The position numbers and the translations under genes are program-made. From positions 323,501 through 387,500 of the forward strand of contig CAUYUJ010017815.1 of assembly GCA_963575745.1 (NCBI GenBank): a stretch of 64,000 nt of DNA, in the 5' to 3' direction. The stretch comes from Prorocentrum cordatum. Its lineage: Eukaryota > Sar > Dinophyceae > Prorocentrales > Prorocentraceae. Shown piece after piece: positions 41,203 through 51,599 of this stretch. The first letter of the stretch is position 1; every line of letters starts with the position of its first letter. Below the pieces are notes generated by a model. That model searched no databases. It saw only the letters and a list, made by a program, of their open reading frames with translations, and was not told the DNA's origin.

Positions 41203-44200
41203 GGCCCAGACCTGGGGACCTGATGCGCCGCCAGAGGCCAAGCCACGAGAGCCCAGACTCGTCCGCCTGGGCAGGCGGGAGCGGGCCATCCTGGCCACGC
41301 GTATGCGCCGCATGGCTCGGCACTGGCGCCCTACCCCGTCGCTGGGGACCACGGCTCAGGACCGCAGGCACTGGGACTCCTACTGCGTGCCGTACATCTT
41401 CCACCAGCTGGGCTCTGGGGAGTACACAGCCATGCTGGACGACCTGGCAGCCACCACGGGCAGCGGATCCCGAATTGCCGAGCGCATGAGGATTGCACGG
41501 GAGTTGGGTGACGAAGCCTGGAACCGTGGAGGGGATGCCAGGCGCCTCCAGCGGCAGTGGCTGGAGCATCTGCAAGTGGCTAATCAGGATGCTTTCGAGC
41601 GTGAGGCGGCTCAGCAGGACCGCACCCAGTCAGCCGCGGAGCGGTGGTTCGACCGCCAGTCCCAGGCGACGTCGGGAACGCAGGCCCCCACCGTCTACTT
41701 CGACGACCGCATCCACTGCTGGAGGTTGTGCGCCGCGAAGGTGCTGGAGGCCGACCTCGGCCCATCCACCTCGACTGGGACCTCGGAGGAGCCGCTGTGT
41801 TGCTCTGCCTCGCCCGTTGAATGCACCGAGCTCACTCCCACCCCAGCCGCGTGCAACCTCACGGACGAGCACCGAGGAGCTGCCCCATGTATTTCAGCTG
41901 GTGGTCTCTCTGCCGTCCGAGGCAGCCCAGATCAGCTTACGTCAGTTGGTGGTTTCTCTGGCTCAGCTGTTTCAACGGGCGATGGTCTCTCGGCCGCCGA
42001 TGGTGGCACCCAGGCGCAGCTTATTTCAGTCAGTGGTGTTTCGGGCTCTACAGTTTCCACGGATGGTGGTTTCTTGGCCGCTGGAGGCACCCAGGTGCAG
42101 CTTACGTCAGGCCGGGGCCCCTCTGGCTCAGATGCCTCAACTGTTGATGGTTTCTCTGTCGCCGTTGGAGGCACTCAGGAGCAGCTTACGCCAGTTGGTG
42201 GTTGCTCGGGTTTTGCTGCTCCCACAGGCGGGGCTTTCTTGGCCGCTGGAGGCCCCCAGGCGCAATTTACGCCAGATGGTGGTTTCTCGGACCCAGTTGT
42301 TCCAGCAGGTGTTGGTGGCTCTGCCCACGGAGGCAGTCAGGCGTTGCTTACGTCAGTTTTTGTTTCTGCAGGCTCAGCTGTCTCATCTGGGGAAAGCCAC
42401 TGCGGCCCTGGGCAGCCTAACATCATCGAGATGGCCCATGAGACTGTGGCACACCCTACCGAGGGCGGGGACGTCAGTGTCGGCAGTGTTGGCGGCCAGT
42501 CCACCTGCAGCGGGACTCCGGCAAAGCCCCAGTGCGACGTCGCCAAGTATCGACCCTCAGCAGCAGGAGCCCGCAGAGGCAAGCGTCGACAGCGGAGCCA
42601 CAGGCGCTTCACCTTCCACAGCGTCAATGCCAGCCTCAGCTGGGGCAACGTTGTGGGCTACCTCCACGGCGCGGCACACCAGCAGCTCACCGAGGGCAAG
42701 ATTCCGATCATCGGTTTCCAGGAGCACGGCAAGCGGCGTTTATGGGCCGAAGAGAGCGCACGGGCCCTGGCGCCCTTGGGCTGGAGGGCCCTGCCCACGC
42801 CAGCGACGGACGGCCCGAATGGAGGGGCCTCGGCGGGTGTCTTGCTGGCGATACCTGCCTGCGTCGGCGTCACTCTTGCATCTGGACAGCGACACTGGGA
42901 CATATCTCCCCCAGGTTGTGCAGGCAGGCTCCTGATGGCCACCCTCGAGGCCAAGGGCATCGGCAAGTTACTGGTTTTCTGTGCGTATTGCTTCACTGGT
43001 CAGAAGTTGGCGTCTGTGGGCAATTCAGCTCTCCTGTCAGTTATCACGGGGTGGGCAGTCCAGCTCCAGCTGCCCTGGATCGTCATCGCGGACTGGGAGA
43101 ATCTACCTGACGCTTTGGAGCGTTCGCCGTGGAACAACCAGCTCAGAGGCCGCGTCGTAGCGTGGCAAGGGGAAGGGGGCACCAACCGCTCCCCGCACGG
43201 TGAGCGCGTGATCGATTATTTCTGGATGCACTCCAGTTTGGCTGCCAATATTTCCCCAGCTCGCATTGACGACGACGCGGTCTACCACCCTCATAGAGCC
43301 ACATGGGTCGAGTTTCAGCAGCCTTGGTCGGCCTTTACCTACACCAAGCTCATCCGACCCCACAAGTTCCCGATCCCAGGAGTCAAGCCGAGGCACTTCG
43401 ATCTCTCGTGCCCAGACGTGCCTGCAGGTTTCGACCCCGATGCGGTGCCTACCCAGGAGCTCCTGGACGACACCTGGGAGGCTTTCTGCCACGCCGCCGA
43501 GGAGGAGCTGATCCAGAAGGTGGGTTTGGACCCCAGCAGTCGGCAAGCCGATCAATGCCGAGGGCGTGGGGGACCACCGCGCTTCAGGAAGTGCCCGTTG
43601 CTCCCGACCCACACCGAGGCCATCGCTTCGTACGGGGAGGCCAAGCGTTGGAGGTGGTTTGCCAACGAGTTGGCTTGGCTGGGCATCATTGAAGTAAAGC
43701 TTTTCAGCTACACGGGCGCTTCCGACCTGGCCCTCACCACGTTGCACCAGCAGCGGCACGCCTCCATCCGCAAGTTGCGTGACCGCTTCAGGCACCACAT
43801 GCTGTTAGAAGGCGTGGCGGAGCTGCAGGAGTTCTTCGAGGTTTTCACGTCTCGGGGCCGCGGCTATGAAGACTTGCAGGAGCTCTCGGCTTGGCGCCTC
43901 AGCTGCAGTCAGTATGCCTCGTACTTGGAGTGGCAGATCGGCAAGGAACGACGAGATTCCTTCAAGCAGCGGTTAGAGGACGACTTCCCAGGCTCGCAGG
44001 GGCTCCTCCACAGGGTCACCAAGTGGCGCCAGGCTTGGCAGGCTCCCAAGGGCAGCATCTCCAAGGAGCTGCTCCCAGCGGCGCCTCAGGCCGCCGTGGA
44101 CCAGGAGTTGCACGACTGGTCGAAGGTCTGGACCACTGGCTCAGGTTTCCCCAAGCCGTGGAGGGGCCTCCAGCAAGTCGCCGTCACGCCGCCCAGCCCT

Positions 44201-47200
44201 CACCACCTGCGCGGTTTGGCCCAGCGTTTCAGGGCCAAGACGGGGATCGGCGTGGACGGATGGCAACCCAAGCTTTGGGCCTACCTCACGGACGGCACGC
44301 TCTCGGCGCTCGCGTCATTGCTGGCCTGGTGCCAACAACTGGGGCGGTGGCCGTCCCAGGTCCACCTCCTGCTCGTTTTCATCATCGGGAAGCTCGATGG
44401 AGGGGACCGACCCATCATTCTTCTACCTGGCCCTTGCCGAATCTGGGAGGCGTGGCAGCTGCCCACCATCAGGAGCTGGTTGGCGGCGCACCCCAGGAGC
44501 TACGACTACACGGCGGCGGGCCAATCATCGGAGCGTGCGCTGTGGAAAGCTTTGTTGGACGACGAGCTCGTGTTGGGCACAGGCATACGTGCGGCCACGA
44601 TGCTGGCGGACCTCGCCAAGTGTTATGAGAAGGTTCCGCATGAGCGTATGTGGTGGCTAGCAGCTTGGTGGGGCGGCCCGCTGGAGGTGGTCGCGCTCGC
44701 CCTGGAAAGTTTCGCCTTTGGCCGTGTCATTCGTCTCGGGGAGGCCTGCTCGGCGGAGGTCCTGTCCTCCACAGCGCTCCCAGCGGGCAGCCGTTTCGCG
44801 CCCACCTTCCTGAGGTTCTACCTCACGCTGTGCTTAGACGACCTGCTGGGGGTTTTCCGCCTCACGATCTACTTGCGCGTTGATGACATCGCCTTGCGGG
44901 TCATGTCCACCGAGGCGCGCGTCTTGCACATGCTGCCGCAGGCCACGCGCTTGCTGTTTTGGATGCTGGAGTCCTTCTTGGGCCTGGGGGTAGCCCGAGC
45001 GCGGGACGGGGCGAGAGGCAAGTGCTCTTTCCTGCAAACGGCCACTCCGTCTTCAGGCTTGACGCAGGCCATGGCCGTCCTGGGAGTGCCGCCCAGCACC
45101 TCCGAGCGGTGGCTCGGCATCGACTACGGTCCCAGCGTCAAGACAGAGAACCAGTCAGCCCCAGTCAGACACGCGCGGCTCAAGATAGCCAAGCAGCGTT
45201 GGCCTAAGATCCGCGGCCTTCCTCGTGCACGCGGGGGCAAGCTCAAGATGGTCGTGCGGCAGGGCCTCGGAGCCTCGGTCGCCTACGGCGCCCGTGTCCG
45301 CGGCACGCCCAGGCCCATCGTGCGTTTCATCCAGCAGAAGGATCGGGCCGTCCGCAGGGGCGCCACAGCTTTTACCTCCCGAGTCTTGCACGACGGCCTC
45401 GACCCCAGTTGCGCCGACACCCTCGTTCTAGCACCGCTGCTGGCTTGGGCGAGGGAAGCTTGGGACCACCCAGAGGGGCGGCGTGCGCAGGCCACTGCAT
45501 GGGCCCGAGTGCAGCAACAGCTCGCGTTGTACATGGACGCCGACGCTCAGGAGTTGTGGTCAGTGGTGCGCGGCCCAGCGGGGGCCACCTCAGTCACTGT
45601 TCGAGCCCATGGTTGGAGCATGCCGTCAGCCTTCGAGATTGTCTTGCCTCCACGTGGCGGGGTGCTCCAAGGAGGGGACGTCCATCTTGATATACTGCAG
45701 ATTTGCCCCAAGTCGGTCGAGGCCGCCGTGCTTTTGGCCGCCCGTTCCAGAGCCCTGTGTCAGTGGGCTGCGGCTCAGCCCGAGCGGGCTGCGCTCCTGC
45801 CAGCGCCGTGGCTCACCCCAGCGAGGCAGTTGGTCAAGCGGCGCAAGCAGGACGGGTGGCTGCAACACCATGCCGACGCGGTCAAGAAGGCGGTTTTGGG
45901 CGGTTTCCCTTCGCAGGAGGCCCTTTTCTCTTCGGGCCAGGCGGACACTCCGTATTGCCAGCTTTGCGACGACACGACCTGTTTCGGCACCCACCAGCAC
46001 TATTATTGGCGGTGCGGCAGCCCGACCTGTGCCACGGTGAGGGAGCAGCTGACGGCCCACGACGCGTCACCTACCTTCAGAGACGTCGGCCACCTGGGCG
46101 TGTCGGCCTCCTCGTCGGAAGCCTCAAGATGGTTGTGGGAGCGGGGTTTGCGGCGAACCCCATGTTACGGCTTGGCTTGGAGTCTACCGTCGCAGCGCAC
46201 CCATTGGATCGTCAATGGCGCGGCCCCCGAGCTCACCGATGTGCTGGTTTCGGACGGATCAGTCAAAGGCTTGGATGACCTCAGGCACGGCGGCTGGGCG
46301 GCTTTGCAGTGCACAGCGGAGGCCGACGACGTGGTGCAGGGCCTGTACGGCCCACTGCCCTTTCCCGACCCCAGCTCGGTCCTGGCAGAGTTGTGGGGTC
46401 TCCTCCACGCCCTCAGGCATTCGGTCTTCATCACGGCCATCATCATTGACAATGCTCAGGTGGTCCAAGGCTTGGCCCGTGGCAGGGCATGGTGTTGTTC
46501 AGCGGCCAGGCCCTATGCGCACGTCTGGCTCGAGATCTGGAATCGCCTGGATGACATGGACATCCTTCCTGGCAGAGAGTTGTCGGTCATCAAAGTCGCC
46601 TCGCACATATCGCAGGCCAAACGCCTAGAGCTGCCAGAGGAGGTCCAGATTCACATGAGGCACAATGACTTAGCCGACGAATGGGCCAAGCAAGGAGCAG
46701 ACCTCAGCGCGCCGCCAGAGTGGGCCACGTTGCAGGTCAAGCAGGAGCTCAAGGCCACCAAGCGCGTGCTCGAGTACATCGGGCACTTCAGGGTCCTCCT
46801 CGACGGGGTCAAGCTGGCGGAGCCTAGGCCCAAACGGCAGCAGGGCCAAGAGGCCAACATTCCTCAGGCTGCACGACCCCAGGCTGGTCCCAGGCACCCG
46901 CACGTTCTGGAAGTGTGCCGCGGTTACTCCAAGTGCACCAACTGCGGCAAGGTTGCCCGCACTCGCCTCGCGGCCTTTCAGTTGCAGGAGTGCCGTGGTC
47001 GTCTCCAAGGGCTCCAGGGCAAGTTAGTCAAGAGTGCGGCCAAGAGAGGCAGTGTGGCGGTGCCTCTTCTCGTGGCGGCAGGCGCCGCCGCTCGGCCTGT
47101 GCGACAGCGAGCAGACCATGGAGATCAGGGTGAGCCTCGAGTAGAGCCCGACCCTGCGCCTGCCTCCCAGCTGGGCCCCGACCCGCTGTGGGCTCCTGTC

Positions 47201-48658
47201 GCAGCAGCCCGCGCGGCTCTTGGCAGGATGGAGCGGATACCTGACGGCCCTGTGTGCATGGGAACCCCGCCAAGCCAGCCACACATCACGCCCGAACAGC
47301 AGCATGTCCGTTCCATCATGGACGATGCCATCATCTGGGCGTCTTTCTGGATCGATCGTTTCGACGTGGCAGGCTTCACCAACGAGTGGGACTACCGTTC
47401 GTGGTGTTCGGAATATCTTGAAAGGTTTCTCAGCTCGGCGGCGCGGGCACCAGTTCGAGAGCATCTTCTGCGTAGCAACCCTGGCCGCACTCTCGGGCAG
47501 GTCGTCGACGACCTATGCGCCACCTCTTGGACGCGTGCCGAACCAGCCCGTCAGGCGCAGTTCGCCAGGGCACGGCCTGACTCGGGTTTGACAGCCAGGC
47601 AGCGCCGCCGGCTGCTTCGGCATCACTTCGATGTGTTGAACCAGGTCAGGGAGCGTTTCAGGGATCTTCTTGGAGATCGTGCCCCGCCTGAGACGGCCTC
47701 CTGGCACCAGTGGGTCTTCGAGCCCCTCTCCTCGGATGGCGACCAAGGAGGTGATGCGGCAGGCCGCGCCGCCGAGGACGCCCATGGCTACGACGATACC
47801 GACGAGTTCGCGGCCCTCAGCGCGCACAGCGACCTCGAGGTGGTGGAGGCAGACGGCAAGGCCACGCAGGCCACAGGCACCCAGGCGTCAGAGCGCGAGT
47901 CGTCGCCCAATCCCGACCTCGCCCCCAGGGCACTCCAGCCACAGGAGGAGGGAGCTCCAGCGGGAGGGGCGAGGCGGGAGGGTGTTTTGCGGATCCGCAG
48001 CGCGGCAGCCACCTGTTCCCAGGACGTGGACGACGGTGCTACGGCTGGCGCTGGGGCAGCTCCTGTTCCCACGGTGCCGCCTGCTGCTCAACCCGCTGGC
48101 GAGCCTGGAGCTGATCAGGGCGAGTTGGCCAGCTCCCTGGACGTGGACGGCAAGGCTGCCACCCAGGCAGCGGCCGCTGTGTGCTCCGCCCCCTTGGCGG
48201 CACACCAAGCTCGTGCTGGCCAGGGCAGCCTGAAACACGGTGGTAAGGCCCCAAGGACTGGTTCCTCAGCATCCTCGGCGGCGGCGGCGGGCTCTGGCCA
48301 GGGCGGCCTGGCACCGCTGGCGGGGCCCCCGCCGCCCTCGGCTGGGGCTGCGGCGGCCTCGGAGCCAGAGCGGGGTGCGCGCGGGCGGGCGGCCTCTGCC
48401 CAGCCCGCCAGGAGTGGCCAGGCGCTGCCTGAGACGGCCAGAGCCGCTTCATCGGAGCCTCGGCCACATACGGTCGAGATCATTGGCAACTTCGTGGTCT
48501 GCGTCGTGTGTGGTTCCTACTACAGCTCGGTGGCCAGGAACCTCGGCGGGCCGTGCAGGCGGCTGGACCCGCGCGACCCAGGCGACAAGGAGCGCCTCAG
48601 GCGCATTCGCCGCATCCAGCGCGGCCAGGACCCAAAGACTGGAAGGGATCTGAGTTGA
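41195..48658 (+). CDS. LINE B ORF2: endonuclease, reverse transcriptase, RNase H, two zinc fingers (2487 aa)
   Basis: Cuts target DNA, primes reverse transcription on the nick and removes RNA. Start taken at ATG 41195, inside the ORF1 stop context; ATG 41123 is an alternative. Residues about 234-402: six ~27-residue Gly/Ser/Val repeats. Endonuclease about 472-710: IIGFQEHG, ASAGVLLAIP, WIVIADWENLP (GDFN position), VIDYFWMH, YHPHRATW (SDH position). RT about 1012-1335: TGIGVDGWQPKLW, FIIGKLDGGDRPI, MLADLAKCYEKVPH (motif A Asp) and YLRVDDIALRV (catalytic DD, about 1225). RNase H about 1682-1836 with Asp/Glu/Asp/Asp in VSDGSV, LAELWG, IIDNAQ and HNDLADEWA. Fingers about 1903-1934 and 2425-2456. 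At 2487 aa it is about twice a usual LINE ORF2. No stops; probably intact, though the endonuclease boxes are atypical. Confidence 0.88.
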   Translation: MRKAQTWGPDAPPEAKPREPRLVRLGRRERAILATRMRRMARHWRPTPSLGTTAQDRRHWDSYCVPYIFHQLGSGEYTAMLDDLAATTGSGSRIAERMRIARELGDEAWNRGGDARRLQRQWLEHLQVANQDAFEREAAQQDRTQSAAERWFDRQSQATSGTQAPTVYFDDRIHCWRLCAAKVLEADLGPSTSTGTSEEPLCCSASPVECTELTPTPAACNLTDEHRGAAPCISAGGLSAVRGSPDQLTSVGGFSGSAVSTGDGLSAADGGTQAQLISVSGVSGSTVSTDGGFLAAGGTQVQLTSGRGPSGSDASTVDGFSVAVGGTQEQLTPVGGCSGFAAPTGGAFLAAGGPQAQFTPDGGFSDPVVPAGVGGSAHGGSQALLTSVFVSAGSAVSSGESHCGPGQPNIIEMAHETVAHPTEGGDVSVGSVGGQSTCSGTPAKPQCDVAKYRPSAAGARRGKRRQRSHRRFTFHSVNASLSWGNVVGYLHGAAHQQLTEGKIPIIGFQEHGKRRLWAEESARALAPLGWRALPTPATDGPNGGASAGVLLAIPACVGVTLASGQRHWDISPPGCAGRLLMATLEAKGIGKLLVFCAYCFTGQKLASVGNSALLSVITGWAVQLQLPWIVIADWENLPDALERSPWNNQLRGRVVAWQGEGGTNRSPHGERVIDYFWMHSSLAANISPARIDDDAVYHPHRATWVEFQQPWSAFTYTKLIRPHKFPIPGVKPRHFDLSCPDVPAGFDPDAVPTQELLDDTWEAFCHAAEEELIQKVGLDPSSRQADQCRGRGGPPRFRKCPLLPTHTEAIASYGEAKRWRWFANELAWLGIIEVKLFSYTGASDLALTTLHQQRHASIRKLRDRFRHHMLLEGVAELQEFFEVFTSRGRGYEDLQELSAWRLSCSQYASYLEWQIGKERRDSFKQRLEDDFPGSQGLLHRVTKWRQAWQAPKGSISKELLPAAPQAAVDQELHDWSKVWTTGSGFPKPWRGLQQVAVTPPSPHHLRGLAQRFRAKTGIGVDGWQPKLWAYLTDGTLSALASLLAWCQQLGRWPSQVHLLLVFIIGKLDGGDRPIILLPGPCRIWEAWQLPTIRSWLAAHPRSYDYTAAGQSSERALWKALLDDELVLGTGIRAATMLADLAKCYEKVPHERMWWLAAWWGGPLEVVALALESFAFGRVIRLGEACSAEVLSSTALPAGSRFAPTFLRFYLTLCLDDLLGVFRLTIYLRVDDIALRVMSTEARVLHMLPQATRLLFWMLESFLGLGVARARDGARGKCSFLQTATPSSGLTQAMAVLGVPPSTSERWLGIDYGPSVKTENQSAPVRHARLKIAKQRWPKIRGLPRARGGKLKMVVRQGLGASVAYGARVRGTPRPIVRFIQQKDRAVRRGATAFTSRVLHDGLDPSCADTLVLAPLLAWAREAWDHPEGRRAQATAWARVQQQLALYMDADAQELWSVVRGPAGATSVTVRAHGWSMPSAFEIVLPPRGGVLQGGDVHLDILQICPKSVEAAVLLAARSRALCQWAAAQPERAALLPAPWLTPARQLVKRRKQDGWLQHHADAVKKAVLGGFPSQEALFSSGQADTPYCQLCDDTTCFGTHQHYYWRCGSPTCATVREQLTAHDASPTFRDVGHLGVSASSSEASRWLWERGLRRTPCYGLAWSLPSQRTHWIVNGAAPELTDVLVSDGSVKGLDDLRHGGWAALQCTAEADDVVQGLYGPLPFPDPSSVLAELWGLLHALRHSVFITAIIIDNAQVVQGLARGRAWCCSAARPYAHVWLEIWNRLDDMDILPGRELSVIKVASHISQAKRLELPEEVQIHMRHNDLADEWAKQGADLSAPPEWATLQVKQELKATKRVLEYIGHFRVLLDGVKLAEPRPKRQQGQEANIPQAARPQAGPRHPHVLEVCRGYSKCTNCGKVARTRLAAFQLQECRGRLQGLQGKLVKSAAKRGSVAVPLLVAAGAAARPVRQRADHGDQGEPRVEPDPAPASQLGPDPLWAPVAAARAALGRMERIPDGPVCMGTPPSQPHITPEQQHVRSIMDDAIIWASFWIDRFDVAGFTNEWDYRSWCSEYLERFLSSAARAPVREHLLRSNPGRTLGQVVDDLCATSWTRAEPARQAQFARARPDSGLTARQRRRLLRHHFDVLNQVRERFRDLLGDRAPPETASWHQWVFEPLSSDGDQGGDAAGRAAEDAHGYDDTDEFAALSAHSDLEVVEADGKATQATGTQASERESSPNPDLAPRALQPQEEGAPAGGARREGVLRIRSAAATCSQDVDDGATAGAGAAPVPTVPPAAQPAGEPGADQGELASSLDVDGKAATQAAAAVCSAPLAAHQARAGQGSLKHGGKAPRTGSSASSAAAAGSGQGGLAPLAGPPPPSAGAAAASEPERGARGRAASAQPARSGQALPETARAASSEPRPHTVEIIGNFVVCVVCGSYYSSVARNLGGPCRRLDPRDPGDKERLRRIRRIQRGQDPKTGRDLS
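41895..42400 (+). repeat. ~81-bp in-frame tandem repeat inside LINE B ORF2
   Basis: About six units of 27-28 codons, consensus near GGFSGSAVSTGGGFLAAGGT then QAQLTSV. Each DNA unit holds GGTGGTTTCT and GGAGGCACCCAGG-type blocks. It lies between the N-terminal helical part and the endonuclease, so it acts as a flexible linker if anything. Confidence 0.85.
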
Positions 48659-49176
<518 letters not shown>

Positions 49177-49379
49177 GCACGTTGGATTTCATCATGCGCC
49201 CGGCGAGAGCTGCGAGTTGGGCCCGGACGCAGACCCCCAGGGCGGTCGCCGCCGCTGTGGATGTTGGATGGCGTCGAGGGCACCGATGTTCGAGCATCGA
49301 CGTCTTTGGAGGTTCTCGGGCCAGGGCGCCCCTCGTGGCCTCGGCGAGCTGGAGCCCGCGGCTGCATCCTCCTGCTCCG

Positions 49380-49705
49380 TTCCCTCGGCCCTGCTCCCTC
49401 TCCTGTTTCCCACCCCCTCCTCTGCCTCGCCTCCTTCTCCTCCCTCCTCCCCCTCCCGATCCTCTCCCTCCCACTCCCCGTGCCCTCCTTCCCTCTACCC
49501 TCCCGTACCCTCTCCCTCACCCCTTCCCTCTACCCTCCTGTACCCTCTTACTCTCTCCCTCACCCCTTCCCTCTACCCTCCTGTACCCTCCCCGATCCTC
49601 TCCCTCCCACTCCCTGTGCCCTCCTTCCCCCATACCCTCCTGTGCCCTCTCCCTCACCCCGTCCCTCTGCCCTCCTGTACCCTCTTACTCTCTCCTCTCG
49701 GAGGG
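49380..49705 (+). repeat. CCCTC-rich minisatellite
   Basis: Units of about 40 bp (CTCACCCCTTCCCTCTACCC then TCCTGTACCCTC), four or more copies at 49470-49700, with a C/T-rich lead-in. Almost purine-free on this strand. Confidence 0.85.
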
Positions 49706-49809
49706 CACCAGCCAGACCCCTGCAGCACCGACCCTGGCCCCAGGCCGATCCTGGGCCCAGCGTGCGTCTGGCCAGGATCGGCGCAGGTGCATCTTTGGTG
49801 CCATCCTGT

Positions 49810-49950
49810 GCTCATCCTCCTCCCTCGTCCTTGTCCTCCTCCTTCTCCTCCTTCTCTTTTTCCTCCTCCTCCTCCTCCTCCTTCTCCTCCTCCTCCTCCT
49901 CCTCCTCCCTCCTGCTCCCCCTCATCCTATGCTCCTCCTCCTCCTCCTCC
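49810..49950 (+). repeat. (CTC)n microsatellite, 5' flank of LINE C
   Basis: CTC/CTT triplets with short breaks, ending exactly at the LINE C leader. A CTC run recurs at the other end of LINE C (55411-55460). Confidence 0.93.
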
Positions 49951-49972
49951 TCCGTGGCCATTTTGGCTCAAG
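49951..49972 (+). other. Dinoflagellate spliced leader at the LINE C 5' end
   Basis: Matches the 22-nt DinoSL at every position but one (CCGTGG for CCGTAG), with T at the variable first base. The core GGCCATTTTGGCTCAAG is followed by GCCTAG, not GT. Confidence 0.93.
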
Positions 49973-50280
49973 GCCTAGTGGCGTTCCATTCACTGCCTTC
50001 GCGGGGTAGGCTCCCAAGCGATCCAGCATCCAGACATTTGCCGCCACAATCACGGGTTAGCGGCCGCCCCTCCATATTCGCTCCCTCGCTGCGCACGCTG
50101 CTGACTACCGTCGCGCTGCGTTGCACGGAGCTCTTCATAACCGTGGCTCGTGAGCCAAGCTGCCAGGTTCAGCGACCGCCTCCTGGACCTCTGCCTCAGC
50201 CGCTACGTTCTGGACCAAAACCTTTTGCAGGCGCTTGGCGTCCAGCGCCCGCGACCACTACGACCAGCTACTTCGACATC

Positions 50281-51543
50281 ATGCCGGCCGCCTCCTCAGA
50301 CCGAAGCCAGTCTGCATCGAACGGATCTACGTCCCGCAGCAGACGCGAAGACCGCCAGCATCGCCGTGACGAGCCTCGCCGTCCCGAGCGTGGTGGCGAC
50401 CGCCAACCCCGCCGTGAAGAGCCTCGCCGTGACGGTCGACGTGTAGCTCGCGAACATCTCGGGCAGCTTGGCCACACGGGCTTCAGCAGCCAAGGCCCCG
50501 CGGGTGCCCCCCCACGCGCTACTGGCCGAAGCTCTGCGAAACCGCCGCCAATCTCAGCGCGATCTTCAGCCAGATCAGGAGGCCGTGCCGCTGCCGAAGC
50601 CGCCCCCGTGGCAATGGAAGATGAAGATATGCCACCGCCTGGTCATCCTCCTGCTGACCCACTCCTGGGCGCCGCCGACCCCTGGGTCAACAGCAGGTTC
50701 GGCTCACAGCTCGCGCGTGACATCGAGCTGACACCCACCTTTCCGTCTCAAGAGCTTGCCGCCGCAGCCGCCGCACAAGCCGCACCAGCTCCTGGTCTCG
50801 CCGCACCTCGTCCAGAGCAGCATCCTACACCTGCTGAGCGACATGAGCCGCTTCCTGGAATCCCTGAAGATCTTGACGTCGCCCTTCGTGAACTTATGTA
50901 ACGGCAGCTCGCTACAGCCGCTGCCCGTTCGCAAGCTCAAGCCGACCAGCCACTCGCCGAATCATGCGAACGCTTCAGACATCTCCTTCAACAGCACGTC
51001 ACCGCTACCGAACGCAGAGTTGGCGTCCGCACTCGCAGAGAACAGGACCGCCAAGCTGCTGAACACCAGCACATGTGGCAACATATCGACCAGATGCGCG
51101 ACGCGCTCGCCCCCGCCGAAGCCCAGACGCCGATCGCCGACCTCAGCCGCCTTGCCGAATGGGGCAGACAGCCCGACCCGACTGTCTTCACGATCTGAAG
51201 CCAACGCCTCATCGACCTCCAGGAGTGGATCGCCGCCGCCAATTTGCGGACAATCCATGTCGAACTTCTCGGTGGCGAACCTGCTCTCCGTTTCATACTA
51301 CAAGTCAAGGGAGGTAAAGTCATCGCAGTGCCTCGCGCCCTTGCCTTATCACGTGCCCTCCGAGACGAGCGTTCAGGACAAAGGCGAAATACACGCTGGC
51401 TCAATGGCCATTGTCAAAATCATTGTCAGAGGTTCAGCCGATCCGTCCACTGCCCAGTGGAACGACCAGGCCGCCGACCACCCGCAGTTCCATCACACCG
51501 ATCGCGGCGACATCATCACTTCCTTCCAGGCGCTCTTTGCTGA
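50281..51543 (+). pseudogene. LINE C ORF1 with two in-frame stops
   Basis: One frame from ATG 50281 (MPAASSDRSQSASNGS) to the stop at 51541-51543, interrupted by TAA at 50899 and TGA near 51197. Parts: Arg/Glu/Asp-rich N-terminus (RREDRQHRRDEPRRPE); acidic middle (MEDEDMPPPGHPP); after the TAA a long charged helix likely to be coiled coil (AESCERFRHLLQQHVTATER, HQHMWQHIDQMRDAL); then PDPTVFTI; and after the TGA RTIHVELLGGEPALRFILQV, a beta-rich stretch. The order of coiled coil then folded domain fits a LINE ORF1 RNA-binding protein. Two stops in an otherwise continuous frame point to recent inactivation rather than chance. Confidence 0.72.
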
Positions 51544-51599
51544 CGCGGAGACGGCCAAGTTGCGTTCCTAACCATCGCTGGGCCCCGTGGAGGGTCGAC

